Below are positions 25,547-33,356 of a DNA stretch of 64,000 nt, piece after piece. A program made the position numbers and the translations under genes. Every line of letters begins with the position of its first letter. Position 1 is the first letter of the stretch. The stretch comes from Pseudonocardia hierapolitana (GTDB taxonomy: Bacteria > Actinomycetota > Actinomycetes > Mycobacteriales > Pseudonocardiaceae): the NCBI RefSeq assembly GCF_007994075.1, contig NZ_VIWU01000001.1, positions 1,860,001 to 1,924,000 of the forward strand, read 5' to 3'. Under the pieces are notes generated by a model. It saw only the letters and a program-made list of their open reading frames with translations, ran no database searches and had not been told where the DNA came from.

Positions 25547-26133
25547 TGCGCGCTAGGTTCCCTGATTTTCGCCTCGGTAACGTGCTAGCGACCAGCTTCA
25601 CGGGGACTCTGACGGAGCGTCATGGCAACGCCGTGGAGCGCATTCCCACGCCGCAGCGGCTCGTCGACTGGCTGGCAGCGAACGGCCTAGCCGTGGACTC
25701 CTGCACCACCGCCCAGCTCGAACTCGCTCGGGAACTGAGGGAATCAATTCACGCCGCCGCGACAGCGACTGCGATCCAGGACGCTCTCCCTGCGTCGGCT
25801 ATCCAAACCATCAATGACTGCAGCATTCAGGGTCGGGCCGCGGCAATCCTGACGCCCGAGGGCAATCGTCAATGGCGACTCAGCTCGGCTTCCTGCGTAG
25901 AAGATGCCCTAAGCGTAATCGCCGCCGACGCGATCAGCATCATTGCAGGCGAACGAGACGGAAAATTAGCCTTGTGTGCATCGCCGACCTGCCGAGCTGC
26001 CTTCTTCGACACCAGTCAAAGTCGCTCCCGCAAATGGTGTGACATGAACACGTGCGGGAATCGTCAGAAGAAGGCGCGTTTCAACGCCAACCAACGCAAG
26101 AACGGGACTGCCGCACGGACGGGTGTCATCTGA
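25546..26133 (+). CDS. CGNR zinc-finger (ABATE-domain) regulator
   Basis: A 195-residue protein. Residues 10-135 match the ABATE domain (LGNVLATSFTGTLTERHG; LVDWLAANGL). The C-terminal treble-clef zinc finger has Cys144, Cys149, Cys165 and Cys170, the last starting the CGNR signature (170-173), flanked by basic residues (RSRKWC, RQKKARFN). The family is predicted to be stress-response DNA-binding regulators. A TAAGGT -10 box (25534-25539) lies 6 nt before the ATG, so the mRNA is probably leaderless. The same motif precedes the nearby epoxide hydrolase, its likely target. Confidence 0.87.
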   Translation: MRARFPDFRLGNVLATSFTGTLTERHGNAVERIPTPQRLVDWLAANGLAVDSCTTAQLELARELRESIHAAATATAIQDALPASAIQTINDCSIQGRAAAILTPEGNRQWRLSSASCVEDALSVIAADAISIIAGERDGKLALCASPTCRAAFFDTSQSRSRKWCDMNTCGNRQKKARFNANQRKNGTAARTGVI

Positions 26134-26177
26134 TCTGGCTTGCCCGGGAGGGCGGGCCTGGGAGGAGTGACTCTTGA

Positions 26178-26450
26178 ATGGGCGTGTCGGTCGAGAACGA
26201 CGACGTCGCCCACCGCGTCGGCGACTCCGGCAGGTGCCGGCTGCGGTCCGGTTCCTGTCCTGCGAGCCGCTGCTCGGACCGCTCGACGGCGTCGACCTGG
26301 ACGGGATCGGCTGGGTGTCGCGGCTGGCGAGTCCGGAGCGGGTGCCCGGTCGATGGACCCGGCGTGGGTGAGGCAGCTGCGCGACGCCTGCGTGAGCAGG
26401 GGCGTGCCGTTCTTCTTCGAGCAGTGGCACCGACCGCACGCCTCCCAGCC
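26178..26450 (+). pseudogene. DUF5131 (phage Gp37/Gp68-like) remnant
   Basis: Three successive reading frames recover a DUF5131 C-terminal half: GVSVENDDVAHRVG in one, VPAAVRFLSCEPLLGPLDG in the next, and GESGAGARSMDPAWVRQLRD, then GVPFFFEQWHRP, in the third. The order is right for the family but two frameshifts break the gene and its N-terminal part is absent. It lies just outside the 3' end of tRNA-Gly, a usual phage or island integration site. Confidence 0.7.
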
Positions 26451-26701
26451 CTGCACCGATGAGCATCCGTTGTCGTGCTGCGCTGTGGCGCTGTTCAGTC
26501 GTCAAGGGCGCCGGCACGTACGAGCCGGACGAAGGGCCGGTGGGTCTGCAACGGCGGCACCTGCTCGTCGAGGACGGCCGTGTCCGCATCGCGCAGGCGG
26601 CGATCCAGCCCAACCACGGCCGGACATTTCGGGCACGAACGGCAACGGCGGCCGTTCCACTGATCGGAAGCAACCATCGTTGTCGCTGGTAGAACCGCTG
26701 G
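26451..26701. other. Non-coding spacer before tRNA-Gly
   Basis: No convincing gene is present. It is probably residue of the element that left the DUF5131 fragment. Confidence 0.4.
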
Positions 26702-26772
26702 AGCGGGCGACGGGAATCGAACCCGCGTAGCCAGTTTGGAAGACTGGGGCTCTACCATTGAGCTACGCCCGC
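26702..26772 (-). tRNA. tRNA-Gly (TCC anticodon)
   Basis: The minus strand gives a 71-nt cloverleaf. The acceptor GCGGGCG (26772-26766) pairs with CGCCCGC (26709-26703). The anticodon arm is CCAGT-CTTCCAA-ACTGG, so the anticodon is TCC. The T arm GGGTTCGATTCCC is intact. CCA is not encoded. Confidence 0.95.
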
Positions 26773-26865
26773 GTACCCCCGAGGCTACCCGACCACCCGG
26801 CAGGTCTCGGAGCCACCCGGTATCCGGTGTCCCGACGTCCGGGGCGCCGCCTAGACTCCGTCCGA

Positions 26866-26942
26866 CGGGGTGTGGCGCAGCTTGGTAGCGCACTCGCTTT
26901 GGGAGCGAGGGGCCGTGGGTTCAAATCCCGCCACCCCGACCA
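26866..26942 (+). tRNA. tRNA-Pro (TGG anticodon)
   Basis: Acceptor CGGGGTG (26866-26872) pairs with CACCCCG (26932-26938). The anticodon arm is CTCGC-TTTGGGA-GCGAG, anticodon TGG, and the T arm is GGGTTCAAATCCC. The 3' CCA is encoded (26940-26942). Confidence 0.95.
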
Positions 26943-26982
26943 GGTCAGGGCCGGTCCGGAGGATCCTCCGGGCCTCCCTGTG

Positions 26983-27519
26983 TCACCGGAGGGACGCGTC
27001 CAGCCGACGCATCAGCTCCCCGACCCGCCCGCCGCCGCCCGGGGCTGCCGGGTAGCGCCTCAGGACGTCGACCACGACGGGGTCGGCGAGGTTCCGCGAC
27101 TGCGCGATGTGCTCGGCGCCGACTGCGGGGTCCCCGGCCGCGAGCTCGAACGCTCGTGCGGCGTGCGCGGCCGATCCGAGGATGTGCTTGACCTGAGTGG
27201 CTTTGGCCAGGGGGTGGAGGAACGCCGCGCTGGCCGCGGCGAGCGCCGCGCGCGCGGCGTCGCTCGCCGCGGCCTGTCCCGCGTCGCGGGTTTCCTGGGC
27301 AGCCCGCTGTGCCGCCCACGCGCAGTCGCGGATCGCCTTGGTGCGCCTGCCCCCGTCCGCGAACGCCTGGGCGGCGTCGATCGCTGCTCGTGGGCGCGGA
27401 TCGTCGGGGCGGTCCCGTTCGAAGATCTCCAGCGCCGGCCGCGCGCACGCCACCGCGTAGGCGGTGACCACCCGGAGTTCGGACAGGTCGAGCTCGACCG
27501 TTGTGGAGTCGTCCGCCAC
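26983..27519 (-). CDS. Imm5-like putative immunity protein
   Basis: A 178-residue all-helical Ala-rich cytoplasmic protein. Typical segments are LRVVTAYAVACARPALEIFE, RPRAAIDAAQAFADGGRRTK, HPLAKATQVKHILGSAAHAA and the ending GRVGELMRRLDASLR. These match a family annotated as putative immunity (Imm5-like) proteins that occurs widely in Actinobacteria without a toxin partner, as here. The function is therefore unproven. It is divergent from the DUF1905 gene, 62 bp apart. Confidence 0.68.
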   Translation of the reverse strand: MADDSTTVELDLSELRVVTAYAVACARPALEIFERDRPDDPRPRAAIDAAQAFADGGRRTKAIRDCAWAAQRAAQETRDAGQAAASDAARAALAAASAAFLHPLAKATQVKHILGSAAHAARAFELAAGDPAVGAEHIAQSRNLADPVVVDVLRRYPAAPGGGGRVGELMRRLDASLR

Positions 27520-27581
27520 GGCGCCATCCTTCTCGCTCTCGTCGTTCTGGTCGAAGCCGGTCGAGCGGTACCGTGCCCCGC

Positions 27582-27908
27582 GTGGATCTGGTGTTCAGCG
27601 CCGAGTTGTTCGAGTGGCGCGGACCGGCTCCGTTCTACTGGCTGACGGTCCCCGAGGACGACTGCGCCTCCATCCGTGCCGAGGCGGCCGCGGCGTCCTA
27701 CGGCTGGGGAGCGGTCCCCGTGCGTGCGCGCATCGGCGCCACCGAGTGGGAGACCTCGCTGCTGCCCAGGAACGGCGGGTACGTCCTGCCCGTCAAGAAC
27801 GCCGTCCGGAGGGCGGAAGGCGTCGTCGAGGGCGACACCGTCATGGTCGGCATGAGCGTCGCTCCCCGCGACGGTCGCCAGGCGAACGGCACCGGTCCGA
27901 CCTGTTGA
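27582..27908 (+). CDS. DUF1905-domain protein
   Basis: A 108-residue protein beginning VDLVFSAELFEWRGPAPFYWL, followed by GWGAVPVRARIGATEWETSLLPRNGGYVLPVK and EGDTVMVGMSV. This is the complete beta-barrel DUF1905 fold, whose members are often fused to YdeI-type domains; here it stands alone. GTG 27582 is preferred; GTG 27573 is also possible. It is convergent with the O-methyltransferase, with stop codons adjacent. Confidence 0.82.
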   Translation: MDLVFSAELFEWRGPAPFYWLTVPEDDCASIRAEAAAASYGWGAVPVRARIGATEWETSLLPRNGGYVLPVKNAVRRAEGVVEGDTVMVGMSVAPRDGRQANGTGPTC

Positions 27909-28913
27909 TCACGCGGACGGTGCGACGCCGAACTCCAGCACCGTCCGCCCGTCCGCCACCGGTCCTGATCCGCGGAGCACGAGTCCGCAGCCGACGGCCA
28001 GCTCGACCAGCTCGTCTACCGTCCGTTCCCGGCCGCCGAAGCACATCAGCATGAACAAGTCCATCGCGGTACCCGCCGCCCCCGCGCTCTCGATCACCAC
28101 GACGGTGCCGTCCGGTGCAGCGGCGCGGCGGCACCCGGCCAGGATCGTGCGGGCGTGCTCGTCGTCCCAGTCGTGCAGGATGTCGGACAGGAGGTAGGCG
28201 TCGGCCCCCGTCGGCAGGGGGTCGAAGAAGCTGCCGGGAACCGCGGCGGCCCGGTCACCGACCCCCGCTCGCGCGAACCTGTCGGCGGCAGCGGCAGCCG
28301 TCGGATGCAGGTCCAGGACCCGTCCGCGAAGGCCGGGATGGGCGTGCAGGATCGCGGCGAGCACCAACCCGTCGCCCCCGCCGACGTCGAGCACCTCGGA
28401 GAAGCGGCTCCAGCCGAAGCGTTCGGCGATCTGCGTCGCCTGCACCTGGAATCGCCAGTTCATCTGGGCGTCGAACGAGCGCCGCAGCTCCGGCCGCGCG
28501 TCGAGGTCCGCCCAGAAGTCGCGCCCGTACCGCCGCACGTAGCCGGGAATGCCTGTGGTGACCGTCCCGAGCAGTTCGACGAAGCCGAGCTCGGCACGCC
28601 CCCCAGCGGCGTTGATGTCGAGCAGGGGTTTGATCCCTTCCGGGGCGTCGTCGCCCATCTGGGCGCCGAGCTTCGTGGGTCGGTAGGCACCGGAATCCGG
28701 ATCGCGGTCGAAGACGCCGATCGTGACCAGGTGATCGAGCAGGCACCGCATGGCGGGGGCCGCGGTTCCCGTCTCGGAGGCGAGCCGCTCCGCCGTTGCC
28801 CCTTCGCCACCCGCGAGCTCCACCAGGCCGAGCGTCGCTGCCACCCGGATGGACATGGGAGTGGCCAGATCGGCCATGGCTCTGATCGACGGTTCGACCC
28901 TCGGGTGATCCAC
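27909..28913 (-). CDS. O-methyltransferase (dimerisation plus class I SAM domain)
   Basis: A 334-residue methyltransferase of the acetylserotonin/hydroxyneurosporene O-methyltransferase type. Residues about 12-100 are the helical dimerisation domain (MADLATPMSIRVAATLGLVEL). The SAM site is VLDVGGGDGLVLAAILHAHPGLRG near residue 185, followed by SFFDPLPTGADAYLLSDILHDWDDEHA, whose His-Asp region is catalytic in the family. GTG 28913 is chosen because a TAGATT -10 box (28926-28921) ends 8 nt ahead, giving a leaderless transcript; ATG 28877 is the alternative. It is divergent from the cupin operon. Confidence 0.84.
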   Translation of the reverse strand: MDHPRVEPSIRAMADLATPMSIRVAATLGLVELAGGEGATAERLASETGTAAPAMRCLLDHLVTIGVFDRDPDSGAYRPTKLGAQMGDDAPEGIKPLLDINAAGGRAELGFVELLGTVTTGIPGYVRRYGRDFWADLDARPELRRSFDAQMNWRFQVQATQIAERFGWSRFSEVLDVGGGDGLVLAAILHAHPGLRGRVLDLHPTAAAAADRFARAGVGDRAAAVPGSFFDPLPTGADAYLLSDILHDWDDEHARTILAGCRRAAAPDGTVVVIESAGAAGTAMDLFMLMCFGGRERTVDELVELAVGCGLVLRGSGPVADGRTVLEFGVAPSA

Positions 28914-29046
28914 CGTGCGGAATCTATCCTGCCGAACCACCGGATTCCGTCGATCAACCGGGAGCCCGGCCGGCAGAGCGGGAGGGGGGCCGAGCCGCCG
29001 GCCGGGCTGCCAAGGAGTGACCGAACTCGGCCGCCGCCAAACCCGA

Positions 29047-29068
29047 GCACGTTCGTACAAGAACGTGC
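29047..29068. promoter_or_regulatory. Inverted-repeat operator upstream of the cupin operon
   Basis: GCACGTTC (29047-29054) and GAACGTGC (29061-29068) are perfect 8-bp arms around GTACAA. The site is 26 bp ahead of the cupin ATG. The regulator is unknown. Confidence 0.6.
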
Positions 29069-29093
29069 GCGGCACGCCGGGGACGATCAGTGC

Positions 29094-29492
29094 ATGACGA
29101 CGACCGACCCGGTCAACCTGACCACCGCGCTCGCCTCGTTCCACGAGGTGTACAGCCCGCGGATCGTGGCGCGGATGAACGACTACGACGTGCGCATCGC
29201 CCACACCCGGGGCGAGCACGTCTGGCACGTGCACGAGGACACCGACGAGTTCTTCCTGGTCCTGGACGGCCGCTTCGACGTGGCGGTCCGGGAGGCCGAC
29301 GGCACCGAGCGCACCGTCGTGCTGCACGAGGGCGACACCTTCGTCGTGCCGAAGGGCACGGAGCACAAGCCCTCCTCCCCCGGCGGGTCGATCCTGATGT
29401 TCGAGCCGACCGGAACCTCCACCACGGGCGACCGGCACGAGGGCGAGATCCCCGACCACGTCGACAGCACCACCGGCCACGACCTCCCGTGA
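29094..29492 (+). CDS. Cupin-domain protein
   Basis: A 132-residue single-domain cupin. Motif 1 is GEHVWHVHEDTDEFFLVLDGRF, giving the metal ligands His44, His46 and Glu51 (positions approximate), and motif 2 is GDTFVVPKGTEHKPSS with His near 93. All four usual metal ligands are present, so a metal-dependent enzyme or sensor is possible. First gene of a probable operon with a dehalogenase-like hydrolase (29-bp gap) and RraA. Related small cupins often act on degradation intermediates. Confidence 0.83.
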   Translation: MTTTDPVNLTTALASFHEVYSPRIVARMNDYDVRIAHTRGEHVWHVHEDTDEFFLVLDGRFDVAVREADGTERTVVLHEGDTFVVPKGTEHKPSSPGGSILMFEPTGTSTTGDRHEGEIPDHVDSTTGHDLP

Positions 29493-29521
29493 CCGGCTGA
29501 TCGCCGGTACGGTCCGAGATC

Positions 29522-30397
29522 GTGTTCGACGGGTTCGAGCGGGTCAGGGTCGACACCGGCGAGGCGACCATCAACGCCGTGCACAGCGGCACCGGGCCAC
29601 CGGTGCTGCTGCTGCACGGGTTCCCCCAGACATCGGCGATGTGGCACCAGGTGGCGCCCGCGCTGGCGCAGCGGTACACGGTCGTGGCCGCCGACCTGCG
29701 GGGATACGGCGACTCCAGCCGCCCGCCGTCCGGCGACGACCACGCGGCCTACTCGTTCCGCGCGATGGCCGCCGACCAGGTGGCGTTGATGCGCTCGCTC
29801 GGGCACGAGCGCTTCGCCGTGATCGGGCACGACCGCGGCGCCCGGGTCACGCACCGGATGGCGCTCGACGCACCGGAGGCGGTCACCCGCCTGGCCGTAC
29901 TCGACATCCTGCCCACGCTGCACGTCTACAGCCACGTCGACCGCAGGCTGGCCACGGCCTACTACCACTGGTTCTTCTACATCCAGCCCTACGACGTCCC
30001 GGAACGGCTCATCGCAGGCGATCCCATCGGCTACCTGCACACCGTGTTGGGCAGGTTCGGCGGCCGGGTCGACGCGTTCGCCCCGGAGGCGGTGGCCGAG
30101 TACGAGCGCGTGTTCGCCGACCCGGACGCGCGGCACGCGATGATGGAGGACTACCGGGCAGGCGCCTCGATCGACCTGGAGCACGACCGGGCCGACGTGG
30201 GCCGCCGCGTCGAGGCGCCGCTGCTGGCGATGTGGGGCACGCGTGGTGTCGTCGGGCGCGGCCCGGACAACCCGGTCGCGGTGTGGCGCGAGCACGCCAC
30301 CGACGTGACCGGTGTGGGGCTGGACGCGGGGCACTACCTCGTGGAGGAGCGGCCGGAGGAGACCGTGGCCGCGCTCGAACGGTTCATGGAGGGGTGA
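29522..30397 (+). CDS. Alpha/beta hydrolase, fluoroacetate-dehalogenase-like
   Basis: A 291-residue hydrolase whose residues align, with nearly identical numbering, with fluoroacetate dehalogenase FAc-DEX FA1: nucleophile Asp104 (GHDRGAR), acid Asp128 (AVLDIL), base His271 (AGHYL), carboxylate-binding Arg105 and Arg108, and the halide pocket His149-Trp150 (YYHWFFYIQP) and Tyr211 (EDYRAG). The N-terminal MFDGFERVRVDTGE and RAMAADQ segments also match. Haloacetate dehalogenation, with release of glycolate, is therefore likely; epoxide or other ester hydrolysis is less so. GTG 29522 is the start, and its stop overlaps the RraA start by one base. Confidence 0.86.
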   Translation: MFDGFERVRVDTGEATINAVHSGTGPPVLLLHGFPQTSAMWHQVAPALAQRYTVVAADLRGYGDSSRPPSGDDHAAYSFRAMAADQVALMRSLGHERFAVIGHDRGARVTHRMALDAPEAVTRLAVLDILPTLHVYSHVDRRLATAYYHWFFYIQPYDVPERLIAGDPIGYLHTVLGRFGGRVDAFAPEAVAEYERVFADPDARHAMMEDYRAGASIDLEHDRADVGRRVEAPLLAMWGTRGVVGRGPDNPVAVWREHATDVTGVGLDAGHYLVEERPEETVAALERFMEG

Positions 30398-31050
30398 TGG
30401 ACGAGCTGGTCACGCGGCTGACGCGGCTGCAGGTCTCGTCGCTGTCGGACGCCGACAAGACGCTGCCGGTGTGCGACCCGGCGATCCGGGCGCTGCTGCC
30501 CGACGTCACCCTGGTGGGCGTCGCGTTCACCGTCCGCGCCGACGGCGACCTGCTCGGCATGATCGACGCGATCGGCCGCGCGGAGCCGGGCACCGTGCTC
30601 GTGGTGGCCACCGACGGCCGCCCGCTCGCCGCGTCCGGGGAGCTGTTCGCCACCGAGGGGCGCAGGCGCGGGCTCGCCGGGATCGTCGTCGACGGGTTCT
30701 GCCGCGACCTGCGCGGGATGCGCCGGGTGGGGCTGCCGGTGTTCGCCCGCGGCACGACGCCCGCGGCAGGCCCCGCGCTCGGGCCGGTGGTCGTGCAGGA
30801 ACCGGTGACGTTCGGCGGGGTCGAGGTGCGGCCCGACGACCTCGTCGTCGGCGACGACGACGGCCTGCTCATCGCCCCGCCCGAGCGCATCGCCGCCGCA
30901 GTGGACCGGGCGGAGGAGATCGAGCGCGTCGAGGCCGAGGTGGCGGCCGCGATGCGCGACGGCCGGAGCCTGCACGAGCTCACGAACGCCCCGGAGCACC
31001 TGCGCGCGATCGCCGCGGGCGAGCCGAGCACCTTCCGGTTCCAACCCTGA
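30397..31050 (+). CDS. RraA-family protein (aldolase/decarboxylase-like)
   Basis: A 217-residue RraA/MenG-like protein. Visible motifs are LSDAD near the N-terminus, VVATDGRPLAASGELFATEGRRRG (substrate/metal region), GIVVDGFCRDLRGMR with the conserved VDGxxRD, and DDLVVGDDDGLLIAPPERI. Family members include 4-hydroxy-4-methyl-2-oxoglutarate aldolases and oxaloacetate decarboxylases, which need Mg2+ bound by the Asp in the RD motif. The G-rich region before the ATG serves as ribosome-binding site. It ends the cupin-dehalogenase-RraA operon, so a role in handling a keto-acid product is reasonable. Confidence 0.84.
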   Translation: MDELVTRLTRLQVSSLSDADKTLPVCDPAIRALLPDVTLVGVAFTVRADGDLLGMIDAIGRAEPGTVLVVATDGRPLAASGELFATEGRRRGLAGIVVDGFCRDLRGMRRVGLPVFARGTTPAAGPALGPVVVQEPVTFGGVEVRPDDLVVGDDDGLLIAPPERIAAAVDRAEEIERVEAEVAAAMRDGRSLHELTNAPEHLRAIAAGEPSTFRFQP

Positions 31051-31129
31051 CGCACCCCGCCTCGGTCGACGGTCCCCGTCGACGGGGACCGCGGGCCGAA
31101 GCGGGTAGCGCGACCCGGAACGGGGTGCG
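31051..31129. terminator. Nested hairpin between convergent genes
   Basis: The 22-bp palindrome at 31070-31091 (arms CGGTCCCCGTC) is enclosed by CGCACCCCG (31051-31059) and CGGGGTGCG (31121-31129). It starts right after the RraA stop and ends 11 bp before the convergent VOC stop, and likely ends both transcripts. Confidence 0.65.
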
Positions 31130-31139
31130 TCGGCAACCG

Positions 31140-31484
31140 TCAACCGATGCAGAACTCGTTGCCCTCCGGATCCCGCATGACCGTCCAGCTCGTTCCGTTG
31201 CCGGAGCGGTGCTCGCCCTTCGTCGCGCCGAGGGCGACGAGCCGGTCGATCTCGGCGTCCGGATCGCGGGTCGCGAGGTCCACGTGCACCCGGTTCTTGC
31301 CCGACTTGGGCTCCGGGACCTGGAAGAAGAGCATGTGCCGGACACCGCGGGGGTCGGTGGCGCGCAGCCGCACGAAGTCGGGCCGCTCCTCGGCCACCTC
31401 GTACCCGGTGGCCCCGGCCCAGAAGGCCGCGACGCGGCGCGGATCGGTGCAGTCGAAGGTCACGTTGAACACGAACGACGTCAT
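31140..31484 (-). CDS. VOC-superfamily (glyoxalase-like) protein
   Basis: A 114-residue VOC protein: VFNVTFDCTDPRRVAAFWAGATGYEV at the start, VRHMLFFQVPEPKSGKNRVHVDLATRDPDAEIDRL in the middle and WTVMRDPEGNEFCIG at the end. These are the two beta-alpha-beta-beta-beta modules of glyoxalase/bleomycin-resistance folds. The motif DPEGNEFC and the His in VHVDL are conserved. ATG 31484 overlaps the Mut7-C stop as ATGA, so it is translated by coupling. Function is not determinable. Confidence 0.8.
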   Translation of the reverse strand: MTSFVFNVTFDCTDPRRVAAFWAGATGYEVAEERPDFVRLRATDPRGVRHMLFFQVPEPKSGKNRVHVDLATRDPDAEIDRLVALGATKGEHRSGNGTSWTVMRDPEGNEFCIG

Positions 31485-32200
31485 GACCGCCATGGTGGGC
31501 GCGTTCTGAGGGCATCCGCGACCACCGCGTCGAGCCGGCGCCCGTGCGCGCCCCGCCAGTACACGCGGCCGCAGGACGTGCAGCGGGCGAACCGCTCGTA
31601 GCAGCGGCGGGTGCCTGGTTCCAGCAGGTCGGCGACCTGCTGTTTCGGCACGTCCGCCAGCTCGCCGTTGCAGGCCGAGCAGCGCGTCCACGGGGCGAGC
31701 GGCGGCGCGAACCGGTCCAGCACGTCGGCCAGCTGCGCGTCCGCGCCGTGCCCGCGCACGTACGCGCCCGCCCACAGCGCGCGCCGCATCAGCAGGCCGC
31801 GGTCCTGGGTGAGCAGGACCCGGCGCTCCCGCCCGGCCTGATCGACGAGATGGGCGTCCTCGGCGTCGTTGCCGTACGCGGTGTCGACGCCGAGCAGGCG
31901 CAGCCTGCGGGCGAGCGATCCGAGGTGGACGTCGAGCAGGAACCCCGCACCGTCCGGCAGCGGCTGCGGGCGTGGAGGCGGCCTGAGTTCGATCACGGCG
32001 CCGTCGTGCGGCCGGTGTGACACGTCGGAGCGAGCGCCGTCGACGTCCGGCGCCGCCACCTCCGTCAGCGGGATCCCGACGGCCTGGACGACGTGCCCGA
32101 GCGACGCGCTGCCGTCGTAGGACACCACGAAGCTGGCACACCGCCGCCGCGGCGGGAGGAACAGCCACAGCGCCGGGGCCGGGCGGACCACGAGGTGCAT
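31481..32200 (-). CDS. Mut7-C RNase-domain protein with N-terminal ubiquitin-like region
   Basis: A 239-residue protein. Residues 1-75 form a Mut7-C ubiquitin-like domain (LWLFLPPRRR; SLGHVVQAVGIPLTEV). Residues 85-170 are the PIN-like Mut7-C RNase domain: FLLDVHLGSLARRLRLLGVDTAYGND, then LLTQDRGLLMRR, with the conserved acidic residues. A zinc ribbon follows (CSACNGEL, CTSCGRVYW). Typical of bacterial YcgN-like RNase proteins of unknown target. It starts 3 bp after the TetR stop and overlaps the VOC gene by 4 bp, forming a TetR-Mut7C-VOC operon. Confidence 0.82.
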   Translation of the reverse strand: MHLVVRPAPALWLFLPPRRRCASFVVSYDGSASLGHVVQAVGIPLTEVAAPDVDGARSDVSHRPHDGAVIELRPPPRPQPLPDGAGFLLDVHLGSLARRLRLLGVDTAYGNDAEDAHLVDQAGRERRVLLTQDRGLLMRRALWAGAYVRGHGADAQLADVLDRFAPPLAPWTRCSACNGELADVPKQQVADLLEPGTRRCYERFARCTSCGRVYWRGAHGRRLDAVVADALRTRPPWRS

Positions 32201-32202
32201 CC

Positions 32203-32802
32203 CTACCGAGTGAACACCCGGTCGAGGTGGTAGTCGACCGTCGCAACGGCCTCCTCGGGCGTGCTGGCCCCGAGGACGATCCCGGTGGCCTGGGAGTCGA
32301 CGAGCGCCCAGAGGATGCCTGCCTCCCGCCGCGGGTCGACGCCGGGCGCGAGTGCGCCTGCGCTGCGCGCCCGCTCCAGCTGCTCGGCGAAGAACTCGAC
32401 GAGCTTCGGCCCACCCGCGGCGACCACGGCCGCCATCCGGGGCTCTGACATCGCGCGGATGAAGAACGCGATGCCGGCCAGCCACGACGCACGGCTCGGT
32501 TCATCCGTCGGGATGATCTCCACCATCACCGCCCGGACGATGTCGCGAACGGTCGGCGGCCGGCCCGTTGCACTCAGCCTCTCGACGATCCGCTGCTCGT
32601 GCCGGCGCGACTGGTGCTCGAAGGCGAAGGCGAGCATCTCGTCCTTGCTGCGGAAGTAGTGCTGCACCCGGCCCATCGAGATGCCTGCCTCGGCCGCGAC
32701 GTGCCGCAGGCTCACCGACTCCAGCCCCTCGGTGGCGGCGAGGTGCAGCACCGCGTCGGCGATCTCGCGCCGGCGCGCGTCGTGATCCACCCGCCTCGGC
32801 AT
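32203..32802 (-). CDS. TetR/AcrR-family regulator
   Basis: A 199-residue repressor. The HTH is at residues 10-55 (REIADAVLHLAATEGLESVSLRHVAAEAGISMGRVQHYF region), followed by an all-helical ligand domain (RASWLAGIAFFIRAMSEP, ILWALVDSQATGIVLG). A 16-bp perfect dyad lies between it and the PH-domain gene. It heads an operon with Mut7-C and VOC genes, and probably represses both directions. Confidence 0.87.
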   Translation of the reverse strand: MPRRVDHDARRREIADAVLHLAATEGLESVSLRHVAAEAGISMGRVQHYFRSKDEMLAFAFEHQSRRHEQRIVERLSATGRPPTVRDIVRAVMVEIIPTDEPSRASWLAGIAFFIRAMSEPRMAAVVAAGGPKLVEFFAEQLERARSAGALAPGVDPRREAGILWALVDSQATGIVLGASTPEEAVATVDYHLDRVFTR

Positions 32803-32814
32803 GGGTCCAGGTTA

Positions 32815-32830
32815 CAATGCGACCGCATTG
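32815..32830. promoter_or_regulatory. TetR operator in a divergent promoter
   Basis: CAATGCG-AC-CGCATTG is a perfect 7-bp-arm dyad with matching TT/AA further out. It lies 13 bp from both the TetR start (32802) and the PH-protein start (32844). Confidence 0.7.
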
Positions 32831-32843
32831 CAAAGGGGGAGGC

Positions 32844-33356
32844 ATGTCCACGACGACGCAACGGCCAGGTGAGCTGCGGCTACGTCCACCTCGCAACCCC
32901 GTCGACCCGCGAGCGGTCGGCTGGTGGCGCACCACGCTCGCGCTGCTGTTCGGCACGCCGGTCGCGGTGGTGGCGGTGCTCGGGTTCCTGATCCCGCCTG
33001 CGCGGTTCTGGCTCCTGCTGCCTGCCGTGATCATCGTGGTGGTCGGGGTGCCGCTGGCGCTCGCGCTCCCGCGCTGGTGGTTCCGCCTGCACCGGTGGGA
33101 GGTCACCGACGCCGCCGTGTACACCCGCTCCGGCTACTTCTGGCAGGAGTGGCGAGTGGCGCCGATGTCGCGGATCCAGACCGTCGACACCCAGCGCGGG
33201 CCCCTCGAGCAGCGCTTCGGGCTCGCCACCGTCACCGTCACGACGGCATCGGCGAAGGGCGCCCTGAAGATCGAGGGGCTCGACCACGAGGTGGCCGCCG
33301 ACCTCGCCGAACGCCTCACCGCCACCACGCAGGCCACGCCAGGGGACGCCACGTGA
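32844..33356 (+). CDS. PH-domain membrane protein (YdbS-like)
   Basis: A 170-residue protein with two N-terminal transmembrane segments (LALLFGTPVAVVAVLGFLIP, WLLLPAVIIVVVGVPLALA) and a C-terminal bacterial PH domain (bPH2): RWEVTDAAVYTRSGYFWQEWR, PMSRIQTVDTQRGPLEQRFGLATVTV. The last segment is the most conserved motif of the family. It overlaps the next PH protein by 4 bp (GTGA). YdbS/YdbT pairs in Bacillus give resistance to antimicrobial peptides, so an envelope-stress role is possible. Confidence 0.85.
   Translation: MSTTTQRPGELRLRPPRNPVDPRAVGWWRTTLALLFGTPVAVVAVLGFLIPPARFWLLLPAVIIVVVGVPLALALPRWWFRLHRWEVTDAAVYTRSGYFWQEWRVAPMSRIQTVDTQRGPLEQRFGLATVTVTTASAKGALKIEGLDHEVAADLAERLTATTQATPGDAT

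Noticed and set aside
26495..26674. Minus-strand frame with CRSCPKC-like motif
   Set aside because: Short, no start context, and lies in decayed sequence next to the DUF5131 fragment.
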